A stretch of DNA of 64,000 bases from Nemertoderma westbladi (Eukaryota; Xenacoelomorpha; Nemertodermatida; Nemertodermatidae). Position numbers and translations under genes: made by a program. Under the pieces are notes generated by a model. The model was not told where the DNA came from. It was given only the letters and a program-made list of their open reading frames with translations, and searched no databases. The stretch spans positions 434,001 to 498,000 of the forward strand of contig JAUCBJ010001846.1 of assembly GCA_032718475.1 (NCBI GenBank), given 5' to 3'. Positions 17,710 through 26,412 of this stretch are shown here, piece by piece; positions within the stretch are counted from its first letter, which is position 1; every line of letters begins with the position of its first letter.

Positions 17710-18964
17710 AATTGATTTTTTCGTCTTTATTATATTTATTGGTCTTTTAAGCGCACTGGTTGTGTATTTTAATTGGCCAGCCGCTGATGACGCGCAGGGT
17801 TTAAGTGATGAAAAAAAAGCAAAATTTGATCAATCAATTAACTATCAAAGCATTGTAGCCAAAACGGTTATCTTACAAAAATTAAGCCCTGAAATGATTG
17901 TATATGGTCGGGTAACCACCAAAAATCAAACGACGATACGGGTGCGTTCAAATTTAGCCAACCAATTAATTAAAAATGTGTTGGTTTCAAGGGGTAACCA
18001 TGTGAAAAAAGGCGATACATTAATTGAAATTGAGTCAGATAACATTGCCCGAGGGGTGGAAAAACAAAAAATTAATGTTGAAAAAATTAAAACCAATATT
18101 GAATTGCTAAAAATTCAGCAAGCCCAGCTACAAAAAAAATATGACTTTCAACAAAAAAACTTCGAAATTGATGAAATTAGCTGGTCGCGTGCCTTAAATT
18201 TGCACCAAAACAATGCGATCACCAAAGTAGACTTAGAATCTCGACAGCAGGCGTTTTTAAAAAGTCGCTCTACTTTGGATGATTTAGGGTATCAAATTGA
18301 TATTGGTAAAAAGAATATTCGCCTCGCTGAACAAGACTTGATGTTACAGAAATTGGCTTTAGAAGATATTCAAAAAGATTTAGCCGGCTTAAAGATTAGC
18401 GCCCCTTTTTCGAGTCGAATCCTGTCTGTTAATGTCTCTGTAGGTGATCGGGTTGGTAGTGCGCCGCTTTTGATATTGTATAGTTTGGATGATTTAGAGC
18501 TAACCGTTGATGTTCCCTTTCGGCTTCGGCAATATTTTCAAGGCCAAGCCCTTGATTTAGTTAAACTTTCACTCAATGGTCAATCCATTGCGTTAAATCG
18601 GGTATCGTCTGATTTAGATGAAAAAACTTCAAATTTATATGCATTTTTTGAATTTAGCGGTCAGTCGAATTATGTTTTAGGGGATTTGGTCGAAATTAAA
18701 ATGCACTTACCGTTAAAAGAGGGTTTGCTTTCGATTCCATCCGGTCTTTTTTATGGGGGAAAAAAGGTGTATAAACTGGCTCAAAATAATCAGCTAAAAG
18801 CCGTTGAATGTGTGCAACATGGGTATCAATTTAAGGCAGACTCACTAAAGTTAAGCGAGGCGAATATTTTGCTAACCTGCCTGACCTTAAAAGCGGGTAA
18901 AAAAATATTAGGTACGCCGCTTTCAAGGGTTTATGAGGGTATGCGGGTTAAGGTGATTAACTAA
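17699..18964 (+). CDS. RND efflux periplasmic adaptor (membrane fusion protein)
   Basis: This HlyD/AcrA-like protein links an RND pump to an outer-membrane channel. From the ATG at 17699 it has 421 residues. An N-terminal membrane anchor (FFVFIIFIGLLSALVVYF) lacks a lipobox cysteine. A lipoyl-type half-motif (VRSNLANQLIKNVLVSRGN) comes next, then a coiled-coil hairpin at about 115-220, then the returning half-motif (LKISAPFSSRILSVNVSVGD). I chose the ATG that overlaps the aroB stop by 11 bases instead of an upstream in-frame start. The pump gene follows 1 base after its stop. No outer-membrane factor gene is nearby, so it may use a shared TolC. Confidence 0.88.
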   Translation: MKSKIDFFVFIIFIGLLSALVVYFNWPAADDAQGLSDEKKAKFDQSINYQSIVAKTVILQKLSPEMIVYGRVTTKNQTTIRVRSNLANQLIKNVLVSRGNHVKKGDTLIEIESDNIARGVEKQKINVEKIKTNIELLKIQQAQLQKKYDFQQKNFEIDEISWSRALNLHQNNAITKVDLESRQQAFLKSRSTLDDLGYQIDIGKKNIRLAEQDLMLQKLALEDIQKDLAGLKISAPFSSRILSVNVSVGDRVGSAPLLILYSLDDLELTVDVPFRLRQYFQGQALDLVKLSLNGQSIALNRVSSDLDEKTSNLYAFFEFSGQSNYVLGDLVEIKMHLPLKEGLLSIPSGLFYGGKKVYKLAQNNQLKAVECVQHGYQFKADSLKLSEANILLTCLTLKAGKKILGTPLSRVYEGMRVKVIN

Positions 18965-18965
18965 T

Positions 18966-21900
18966 ATGCAAAAAATTATTGATTTTTTCATTACCAATAA
19001 GGTTGCAGCAAATTTGCTGATGCTGAGTATTTTTATACTCGGTGTTTTAAATACCATGCAAAATAAAGTGGAGTTTTTCCCCACACTTGATGTGCCGGTT
19101 ATTGTGGCTGAAATTGCATGGGAAGATTCATCGCCCTTGGATGTTTCTCGCTACATTATTGAGCCGCTAAAGTCCGGTTTTAGTGCTTTAAATCGATTAA
19201 AGGATGTCACTTCCTCATCGTTTAAAGGCAGGGCGGTTTTAATGTTTTCCTTTACACAAGGCACTGATATGCAAAAGGCACTTCAGGATGTTGAAAAAAT
19301 GATGCTTCAGTATCGGGCAAAATTACCCAGTAATATTGAAGACCCGTTTGTCCAGCAAGCCACGTTTACCCAAAATATGATGGAGCTTGTTATTGCGAGC
19401 CAAACTTCTATTGAAGAGCTTATACCATTGGCAAGGCAATACGAGAAGGAATTGATTAATTTGGGTGTGGGGGATGTTCAAATAATGGGGATGCCTGAAA
19501 AAAAGATTGTCATTGAGCTAGATCAATTGGCACTTAACCGTTTGAATATGACGCCCCAATCAGTTTATACAGCGATCTCAAGAGAAAATTTTGATATTGA
19601 CTTAGGCGTTGTTGGGTCAGACCAAAAATCTTATAACCTTAGAATTAACGAAAATAAACGCTCGGTTGAAAGCCTTGCCACTACTATTGTTAGAAAAAAC
19701 ACGCAAGGCATTATTTTGCTTCAAGATATTGCTAGAATTTATGAATCGTATGAAGGACTTGCTCAACCCAACCAGCTACTTTATAAAAACAAAACCAGTG
19801 TTTCGTTTAAGCTATTGGCCTCTGAAGGGCAAGACGTTGTCGAAATTTCTAAAAAAGTTGTCAAATGGTTTGAAAAAACAAAATATCAGGCTGCCGGTAT
19901 CGCTGAGCTTCATTTACTAAACGAAAGTTGGCGGTTTATTGAAAGTCGGGCAAATTTAGTACTCAAAAATGCGATTAGCGGCTTGCTACTTGTAATGCTG
20001 GTTTTGCTAATTTTTGTGAACCAAAAAATCGCCCTTTGGGCGATGGTGGGTGCCGTAACGGCCTTTGCTGGTTCACTTTCAATTATTTACTACCTAGGCC
20101 AAACCATTAATATGATCAGTTTATTTGGTTTTGTGTTGGCAACGGGTATGGTGGTGGATGATGCCATTGTAGTGGGGGAGCAAATTTATTACCAGCGCCT
20201 TAAGGGTAAAAGCGCTTATGAGGCGGCATCAATAGGGGCTAATCGTATGTGGAAGGCGGTGCTTGCTTCAACATTTACAACGGTTGGGGCGTTTTTGCCC
20301 TTGATGTTTGTAGGCGATGTGATGGGGCAAATACTAAAAGTTTTGCCTATTGTTGTGATCTCGGTATTGGTTGTTTCTTTAGTAGAGTGTTTTTTAATTT
20401 TACCCCATCATTTGAAAAGTGCGTTTTCTTCGGATGATCAACTAAATCCTAACACCACTAAACAAGCGATGAGTGAGCGCCGTTGGTTTGTGTGGGTAAG
20501 GGAAAAAATATTTGCCCCCGCGATTGAGACCTTTGTTCGCTGGCCATTCTTAACCTTGGTGCTGTTGATTGTTACCTTTGTTTTTTCCATTCAGGGGGCT
20601 AAAAAAATACCCTTTGTGTTTTTCCCATCGCCTGATGGCAATGTCATTTTAGGTACCGTTGATTTGTTGCCTGCTACCTCGCTTGAACTTAGAAATAAAG
20701 CCCAAGCACGCATTCACCAAGCCATGCAGGCAGTTAACCAAAAATACAACAATGAAAAATTGGTTAATCACTACTATACCAATGCATCCGGGAATAATAT
20801 TTCTGTTTTTATTGAACTACAAGATGTTGAAAAAAGACTTGAGAGTCTTATTGAAGTTAGAAAAAGTGTTGAATTAACCACCAAAGAATATTTAGTAGAC
20901 ATATCAGAGATTGAAAAAATTTATTTCTCTGAACTAAGAGGCGGCCCCCCTGGGGAGGATATTAGTGTTGATCTAAAAGGCACTGATATACATATGCTTA
21001 AGAAAGCCTCACTTGACCTACAAAACCGATTATCTGATCTGCCAGCTGCTTATAGTCTGCGAGATAATATGCCTTATGGTAAGAAAGATTTAGTTTTGAG
21101 TTTGAATAATTATGGGCGTCGTTTGGGCTTATCAATGGCAGATATTCGTTCGCAATTGAGTTTGAGTTTTTCAAGTCGAAAAGTGGATGAGTTTGTAGAA
21201 GATAGAAATACCGTCCGAATTAATCTGCAATTACCTGAATCTGATATTGAAAGCCTTAATTATTTAAACAATTATCGAATCAAACTGCCAGCTGGCGGTA
21301 GAGTGCAATTGAAAGATATTGTAACGTTTGATTATCAGGACAGTTTTCCTAGGATTAACAGCCTCAATGGTGCTATCAACCTTCGGGTTGAAGGTAGTGT
21401 GAACGCTAAAATTAAAACTGCTAATGAAATCAATGCCTTCATTAAAGATGAACTTATTCCTCAATTGAAGGAGAAATACCCCAATATTGATTATGAGCTA
21501 TCGGGTGCTGATGCTAACCAAGCAAGAACCGCTCAGGATATGCAAGTGGGTTCAATTATTGGGCTGTCTTTAATTTATATTGTACTGGCGTTGTTTTTTG
21601 GGCGCTATTCTACCCCAGCCATTATTATCTATTCGTTACCTCTTTTGTGGGTGGGTGTGGTATTTGTTTATTTAATCACCGGTTTTGAATTTACCTTGCT
21701 GACTATTTTTGGTATCTTTGGCTTGTTGGGTATTGCAGTGAATAATTGTATTATTTGGGTGGATTTATATTTTGAATTAAAAAATAGGTATCCGTCTAAA
21801 GAAGCTGCCCTTCGAGCATCTTTGTTGCGCCTTCGCCCCATTTTGTGTACTTCCCTTACCACCATTATGGGTTTGACCCCCTTGTTGTTTGAAACCTCCC

Positions 21901-22046
21901 TTCAAGCACAATTTTTAAAACCCATGGTACTGGTGATTGTAGGGGGTTTAGGGTTTTCCATTGTTTTGGTGTTGTTTTGTTTGCCTAGTTTATTTTTAGT
22001 GATTGAAAATATAAAACAATTTTTTAGACGTCTTTTGGGCCTATAG
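18966..22046 (+). CDS. RND-family efflux permease (AcrB/MMPL type)
   Basis: This 1026-residue inner-membrane pump is a proton-driven RND transporter with about 12 membrane segments and two large periplasmic loops. Key signs are the first membrane segment (VAANLLMLSIFILGVLNTM), the PTLDVPVIVAEIAWEDSSP loop, and G-M-V-V-D-D-A-I-V-V-G-E in membrane segment 4 with its proton-relay aspartates. A second-half counterpart (FGIFGLLGIAVNNCIIWVDLY) has asparagines in place of acidic residues, as is usual. The adaptor lies immediately upstream. The 3' end of the gene runs 10 bases into the tRNA gene. The substrate is unknown. Confidence 0.92.
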   Translation: MQKIIDFFITNKVAANLLMLSIFILGVLNTMQNKVEFFPTLDVPVIVAEIAWEDSSPLDVSRYIIEPLKSGFSALNRLKDVTSSSFKGRAVLMFSFTQGTDMQKALQDVEKMMLQYRAKLPSNIEDPFVQQATFTQNMMELVIASQTSIEELIPLARQYEKELINLGVGDVQIMGMPEKKIVIELDQLALNRLNMTPQSVYTAISRENFDIDLGVVGSDQKSYNLRINENKRSVESLATTIVRKNTQGIILLQDIARIYESYEGLAQPNQLLYKNKTSVSFKLLASEGQDVVEISKKVVKWFEKTKYQAAGIAELHLLNESWRFIESRANLVLKNAISGLLLVMLVLLIFVNQKIALWAMVGAVTAFAGSLSIIYYLGQTINMISLFGFVLATGMVVDDAIVVGEQIYYQRLKGKSAYEAASIGANRMWKAVLASTFTTVGAFLPLMFVGDVMGQILKVLPIVVISVLVVSLVECFLILPHHLKSAFSSDDQLNPNTTKQAMSERRWFVWVREKIFAPAIETFVRWPFLTLVLLIVTFVFSIQGAKKIPFVFFPSPDGNVILGTVDLLPATSLELRNKAQARIHQAMQAVNQKYNNEKLVNHYYTNASGNNISVFIELQDVEKRLESLIEVRKSVELTTKEYLVDISEIEKIYFSELRGGPPGEDISVDLKGTDIHMLKKASLDLQNRLSDLPAAYSLRDNMPYGKKDLVLSLNNYGRRLGLSMADIRSQLSLSFSSRKVDEFVEDRNTVRINLQLPESDIESLNYLNNYRIKLPAGGRVQLKDIVTFDYQDSFPRINSLNGAINLRVEGSVNAKIKTANEINAFIKDELIPQLKEKYPNIDYELSGADANQARTAQDMQVGSIIGLSLIYIVLALFFGRYSTPAIIIYSLPLLWVGVVFVYLITGFEFTLLTIFGIFGLLGIAVNNCIIWVDLYFELKNRYPSKEAALRASLLRLRPILCTSLTTIMGLTPLLFETSLQAQFLKPMVLVIVGGLGFSIVLVLFCLPSLFLVIENIKQFFRRLLGL

Positions 22047-22110
22047 CTCAGTTGGTTAGAGCACTCGACTCATAATCGATTGGTCACAGGTTCAAGTCCT
22101 GTTAGGCCCA
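22037..22110 (+). tRNA. tRNA with CAU anticodon, probably tRNA-Ile2 (lysidine-modified)
   Basis: A complete 74-base cloverleaf folds here: a perfect seven-pair acceptor stem (GGGCCTA with TAGGCCC), a GCTC/GAGC D stem, an anticodon loop CTCATAA with a CAT anticodon, and an ACAGG/CCTGT T stem. The discriminator is A and no CCA is encoded. The anticodon arm (CGACTCATAATCGAT) is like the minor isoleucine tRNA, whose C34 becomes lysidine. C4-G69 and C5-G68 pairs, reported as TilS identity elements, are present. It could instead be elongator tRNA-Met, which shares the anticodon. The first 10 bases lie within the preceding pump gene. Confidence 0.9.
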
Positions 22111-22124
22111 TCATCATAATTAAT

Positions 22125-23492
22125 ATGCCTGCACTTTATTTACATAACAGCCTGTTGGGCAAAAAAATGTTGTTCACCCCTCAAAATAATGAACACGTCA
22201 CCCTGTATGTTTGTGGGCCAACGGTTTATAGCTTTGCCCATATTGGTAATGCACGATCATCGGTTGTATTCGATTTATTCTTTAGGTTGTTACAACGCCT
22301 ATATCCTAAAGTCACCTATGTCAGAAACCTAACGGATGTGGACGATAAAATAAATCGGGCTGCCTTTGAAGAAGGGGTGTCTATTCAGGCGATCACCAAT
22401 CGTTATATTCAAGCCTTTCAAACCGATATGCACTCCCTTCATTGCTTATCTCCCACTGTTGAACCCAAGGTGACCGACCACATACCGTTGATCATCCAAA
22501 AAATACAACAGCTTGTTGAAAGCAGGCATGCTTATGTTGAAAGCGGGCATGTGTTGTTTCATGTAAAACGCTATGCTGATTATGGAAAACTATCCAATCG
22601 ATCAATGGATGAAATGAAAATAGGGGCTCGCATTGAAGCCGCCCCTTATAAGAAAGACCCCCTAGATTTTGTATTATGGAAGCCTTCTGTTGATGAAAAA
22701 ACACCCGGCTGGGAAAGCCCTTGGGGGATTGGTCGGCCTGGTTGGCATATTGAATGCACTGCCTTATCCAACTATTTTTTAGGGGACAGCTTCGATTTAC
22801 ACGGGGGGGGTCATGACCTTGTTTTTCCCCATCATGAAAATGAATTAGCACAAGGCAGTTGTTTGGGAGGCAAGTATGCGCGCTTTTGGCTGCACAATGG
22901 GTCGCTTCAAATTGAGGGGCAGAAAATGTCTAAATCATTGGGCAATATTGTATTGGTAAAGGATTTAATCAAACGTTACCACCCAGAAGTCATTCGTTTA
23001 TCAATGCTTAATGCTCACTACCGCCAACCACTGAATTGGAATGAGGCATTAGTTGCGCAGAGTAAAAATATTTTAGATAAATTGTACCGTGCGCTGAAAA
23101 ACCATCAAAACATTGAAACTGAAAGAATTAATGACCAAGATTTTTTAAACGTACTGCAAGATGACCTCAATACCCCGTCTGCTATGATGTATTTACAAAG
23201 GTGGCTTGGTCAGCTCAATGGTACCAACAACGTGGCTGATCAAAAAAACTTGTTAGGCAAAATTCGACAAGCCGGCGATTTGTTAGGGATTATGCAAGAT
23301 ACACCTGACAATTACTTGCAAGCCGGCAGTGTCATCACCGAAAGCGAAATTAATACACTCATTAAGCAGCGCGACCAAGCACGCCGATCAAAAGATTTTA
23401 AAAAGGCTGATAAAATTCGAGATGACCTCTTGAAAAAAGGCATTGTACTAGAAGATCATAACCACCAAACAAGTTGGTATAATCAAGGCTAA
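22125..23492 (+). CDS. cysS: Cysteinyl-tRNA synthetase
   Basis: CysS charges tRNA-Cys. The class I HIGN motif (HIGNARSSVVFD) lies near residue 35, the zinc-binding pieces are in LYVCGPTVY, WHIECTALS and GGHDLVFPHHENE, and the KMSKSLGN signature is near residue 266. With the ATG at 22125 it has 455 residues, as expected. An upstream in-frame start would lie inside the tRNA and is rejected. A run of eight G at 22803-22810 encodes the conserved glycines of HGGGHD and is in frame. Confidence 0.96.
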   Translation: MPALYLHNSLLGKKMLFTPQNNEHVTLYVCGPTVYSFAHIGNARSSVVFDLFFRLLQRLYPKVTYVRNLTDVDDKINRAAFEEGVSIQAITNRYIQAFQTDMHSLHCLSPTVEPKVTDHIPLIIQKIQQLVESRHAYVESGHVLFHVKRYADYGKLSNRSMDEMKIGARIEAAPYKKDPLDFVLWKPSVDEKTPGWESPWGIGRPGWHIECTALSNYFLGDSFDLHGGGHDLVFPHHENELAQGSCLGGKYARFWLHNGSLQIEGQKMSKSLGNIVLVKDLIKRYHPEVIRLSMLNAHYRQPLNWNEALVAQSKNILDKLYRALKNHQNIETERINDQDFLNVLQDDLNTPSAMMYLQRWLGQLNGTNNVADQKNLLGKIRQAGDLLGIMQDTPDNYLQAGSVITESEINTLIKQRDQARRSKDFKKADKIRDDLLKKGIVLEDHNHQTSWYNQG

Positions 23493-23515
23493 ATTAACTA
23501 GTGTTGAAATAGTTT

Positions 23516-23983
23516 ATGTTTAAAAAAAGAACCTCAGTTGAGCAAGTTGAAGAGCATTGTGAGCTTGCCCCTAAATTTGATGAATCTGGTTTAATGCCTG
23601 TTGTCACAACAGATGCACAAACAGGGGAGGTGCTGATGTTAGGTTATATGAATACTCAAGCACTTGCGCTCACCATCCAAACGGGTGAAGCTCATTATTA
23701 CAGCCGAAGCCGTCAAAAGTTATGGCACAAGGGAGCAAGTAGTGGTTTTGTGCAACAAGTGATTGAGATGCGTATTGACGATGATCAAGATGCCCTGTGG
23801 CTTAGTGTAACCTTAAAAGGGGATATAAAGGCGAGCTGTCATGTGGGGTATCGCAGTTGTTTTTACCGTTCAATTAAGCACAATAAGGCGACCAACACAG
23901 CTGAACTTGTTTTCAAAGAACCCCAAAAAACCTTTGACCCCAAAGCAGTTTATGGCGATGTCCCCAACCCCACGAAGTTATAG
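23516..23983 (+). CDS. hisI: Phosphoribosyl-AMP cyclohydrolase
   Basis: HisI opens the adenine ring of phosphoribosyl-AMP in histidine synthesis. The 155-residue protein is the single-domain form without the HisE pyrophosphohydrolase. The [31 protein letters not shown] and [10 protein letters not shown] zinc/magnesium motifs are all present. The extra N-terminal 25 residues and the C-terminal tail are less conserved. No other his genes are nearby, so this is an isolated pathway gene. Its end overlaps yidD. Confidence 0.94.
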   Translation: MFKKRTSVEQVEEHCELAPKFDESGLMPVVTTDAQTGEVLMLGYMNTQALALTIQTGEAHYYSRSRQKLWHKGASSGFVQQVIEMRIDDDQDALWLSVTLKGDIKASCHVGYRSCFYRSIKHNKATNTAELVFKEPQKTFDPKAVYGDVPNPTKL

Positions 23984-24242
23984 CACTTTTTTTAGTTGCC
24001 TTGATCAATTGGTTGGTTATTGCCTTAAAAGTATCGTTAGGGGGTATCGATTATTTTTCGGTCACCTAACCTTTGGTTGTCGCTTCCATCCCACCTGTTC
24101 GCGTTATGCACTGGAGGCCATTGAAACTCATGGTGGCCTTAAAGGTTTGATGTTAACCATTAAAAGAATTAGCCGCTGCCACCCATGGGGGGGTGCAGGA
24201 GTGGATGATGTGCCTACTAAAGTGGTTGATAAACGTAAGTAA
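23958..24242 (+). CDS. yidD: Membrane protein insertion efficiency factor
   Basis: YidD is a small membrane-associated protein that assists YidC-dependent insertion. The core [12 protein letters not shown] motif, the [16 protein letters not shown] helix and the R-C-H-P-W-G-G motif are diagnostic. I chose the ATG at 23958 (94 residues); one at 23952 is equally possible. The gene starts inside the end of hisI in another frame. yidD usually sits beside rnpA and yidC. Here it is apart from them. Confidence 0.9.
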   Translation: MSPTPRSYSTFFSCLDQLVGYCLKSIVRGYRLFFGHLTFGCRFHPTCSRYALEAIETHGGLKGLMLTIKRISRCHPWGGAGVDDVPTKVVDKRK

Positions 24243-24567
24243 TTGATCAGCTAACAATTTAATGCTTTAAGTTGTTGGTGGTTTTTGACAGCTAACAACC
24301 AATGAATTTTTAAACCTGAAGTGTTTGATCAAATTTGCTTAGCAAGGTCGGTCATACAGTTGTCATGACTTATTCTGAAAAACAAAATAACAATCTAAAA
24401 TATCCCTAATACACTAAAAATCATGTCGGCTCTTTTTTTTAAAACACGACATTAAATTGATTGACTTAATATTGGACTTTGAAGTGCTGTTTTGTTGTTT
24501 AATGCAAAGTCTACCTGTTTGTTGCTTGATTAGTTTTTATTTGGAAAAATTGGCACTTAACCCAAAT
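24243..24567. other. Convergent intergenic region, no gene seen
   Basis: About 325 AT-rich bases lie between the 3' ends of yidD and xthA. I see no credible ORF or RNA gene. An ATGTCG/CGACAT pair around 24423-24452 encloses a T-rich loop and might help two-way termination, but it is weak. Confidence 0.4.
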
Positions 24568-25371
24568 TTATTTTAAAAAATCAGTTGAAAACGTTGCAAC
24601 AATGGGCGTGTGGTCAGATGGCTTTTCCCAACCTCTGGGGGTTGGATCAATCACACTGTGCTTGCAATATTTCATCAATGCTTGGGAGACCAACAACAAA
24701 TCAATTCGTAAACCTAAGCTACGCTTAAAACTATTTTGCCGGTAATCCCACCAACTAAATGCCTTTTTATTTGGGTGTATCATGCGAAATGAATCCACAA
24801 AGCCTAAGGTTTGAATACGTTGAAGCTGATCGCGCTCACCTGTTGAGCATAAAATTTTATCTTGCCAAGCCTCTGGGTCGTATACATCCAGATCATCCGG
24901 TGCAATGTTAAAATCCCCTGTCACAATAATGTGTTGATAATTGGCTTGATGTGTTCGAATAAATTCAATCAATTGTGAAAGCCATTTCATTTTATAAATA
25001 TATTTCTCAGACTCAACAGACTGCCCATTGGGGACATACACATTAATAATCAGCAAATTACCCCACTCAATGGCCATTAATCGGCGCTGCTCATCCGCCT
25101 CGTTTGTTAGTTGGTTGGCAATCAACTTGGCATTCTCGTATTTGGTTAAAATCGCCACCCCATTATATGATTTTTGGCCACTAAAAAAGACATGATAACC
25201 CATCTGTTTAATCGACTCAGTGGGAAATAAGGGGTCGGTTACTTTGGTTTCTTGTAGGCAAAGGAAGTCAACCGGGTGGGTTGTTAAGTATTGCCCAATA
25301 TGTTCAAGGCGGCTGCGAATGGAATTAACATTCCAAGCGCCTACTTGTAGGCTTGATTGGTGATGCGCCAT
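24568..25371 (-). CDS. xthA: Exodeoxyribonuclease III / AP endonuclease
   Basis: ExoIII cuts at abasic sites and trims 3' ends in base excision repair. The 267-residue protein has the full set of family motifs: WNVNSIRSRLEH at the start, LQETK with the metal-binding glutamate, N-V-Y-V-P-N-G, G-D-F-N-I-A-P, S-W-W-D-Y-R and the catalytic S-D-H-T-P-I near the C-terminus. Length and start are normal. It diverges from pdxJ. Confidence 0.95.
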   Translation of the reverse strand: MAHHQSSLQVGAWNVNSIRSRLEHIGQYLTTHPVDFLCLQETKVTDPLFPTESIKQMGYHVFFSGQKSYNGVAILTKYENAKLIANQLTNEADEQRRLMAIEWGNLLIINVYVPNGQSVESEKYIYKMKWLSQLIEFIRTHQANYQHIIVTGDFNIAPDDLDVYDPEAWQDKILCSTGERDQLQRIQTLGFVDSFRMIHPNKKAFSWWDYRQNSFKRSLGLRIDLLLVSQALMKYCKHSVIDPTPRGWEKPSDHTPIVATFSTDFLK

Positions 25372-25526
25372 GCTTATGTTTAATTTTTTGAATGAAGTGC
25401 AAAATATATTTGTTCTATTGTATGGTCATTATAGTCAACGTTAGAATCCAAATGGATTAATGTAAATTTTAACAAAGGCATGAATCAAATTTCGATTACA
25501 ATATCACAAACAGTTTGTAAAATTTG

Positions 25527-26270
25527 ATGACAAATCTTAGCATCAATCTTAATAAAATAGCACTGCTTAGGAATTCTAGGGGGATCGATGTTCCTAATTT
25601 GGTTAATTATGTGAATATGTCAATTGATGCGGGTGTGGATGGAATAACTGTTCACCCACGTGAAGATTCACGGCACATCTTATTAGAAGACTTGATTGCC
25701 ATTGGTAACTTAGAGGCCATTCGATCTAACAAGGTTGAATTTAATATTGAGGGAGATCCACGTGATCAATTACTTGATTTTATTGAAAAAGAAGTGCACT
25801 TCCATCAATTTACGATCGTGCCCGTTACTCAGGGTGAGGTAACCTCTTGCCGAGGTTGGAGAAATAGTGACAATTTAGACCATTTAAAAAGCAGTATTCA
25901 ACGCATTCGATTGAAGAATAATTCACTGCGAAGAATTAGCCTATTTGCTGACCCAACACAAGAATCCATAACGTTTTGTCATCAAGCTGGCGCAGAAGCG
26001 GTTGAATTTTATACAGGTGAATATGCATTAAACCAGCAAAAAAAACAAACTTTGCAACAACTAGAAAAACAAGCCAATTTGGCAAGAAACCTTGGTTTTC
26101 GAATTCATGCGGGACATGACCTCAACCTTGAAAATTTGCCTGATTTATTACATGCAATTCAACCTGATGAACTATCCATTGGCCACGCAATCATTTGTGA
26201 TGCACTTGTATATGGATTTAAAGCTACCATTAAAAAATATATTCAATGCATCAAAAATTATCATCTGTGA
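25527..26270 (+). CDS. pdxJ: Pyridoxine 5'-phosphate synthase
   Basis: PdxJ condenses 3-amino-2-oxopropyl phosphate with deoxyxylulose phosphate to give pyridoxine phosphate. The 247-residue TIM barrel starts with LSINLNKIALLRNSRG and has the GVDGITVHPREDSRHI segment, a phosphate-binding AGHDLNLENL loop and the SIGHAI motif near the end. The ATG at 25527 is preferred to the TTG directly before it. Confidence 0.95.
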   Translation: MTNLSINLNKIALLRNSRGIDVPNLVNYVNMSIDAGVDGITVHPREDSRHILLEDLIAIGNLEAIRSNKVEFNIEGDPRDQLLDFIEKEVHFHQFTIVPVTQGEVTSCRGWRNSDNLDHLKSSIQRIRLKNNSLRRISLFADPTQESITFCHQAGAEAVEFYTGEYALNQQKKQTLQQLEKQANLARNLGFRIHAGHDLNLENLPDLLHAIQPDELSIGHAIICDALVYGFKATIKKYIQCIKNYHL

Positions 26271-26350
26271 TCTAGCTTTTCTAAAGTAAAGCCATTATTT
26301 GGGTGCTATCGGGTTAACACCTGTAAGAGTCATTGGTCGGGTTTAAGATT

Positions 26351-26378
26351 TTGTATTTTTTATCCGAATGTCTATAAT
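26351..26378 (+). promoter_or_regulatory. Sigma-70-like promoter of amtB
   Basis: A TTGTAT -35 element and a perfect TATAAT -10 element are separated by 16 bases and end about 35 bases before the amtB start. I see no clear sigma-54 GG-N10-GC pair here, although amtB-glnK operons are often NtrC controlled. Confidence 0.45.
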
Positions 26379-26412
26379 AGATTCTAAGTTAAATTAAATT
26401 TGGATGTCTTAA

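Noticed and set aside
22037-22110. Naming the tRNA as elongator tRNA-Met
   Set aside because: The anticodon alone is CAU for both, but the C4-G69 and C5-G68 pairs and the anticodon arm resemble tRNA-Ile2; Met remains possible and is noted in the feature.
22803-22810. G8 tract as a break in cysS
   Set aside because: The frame continues correctly through the conserved HGGGHD motif, so the gene is intact.
24243-24567. A small RNA gene between yidD and xthA
   Set aside because: Only weak AT-rich inverted repeats are present, with no promoter and terminator pair.
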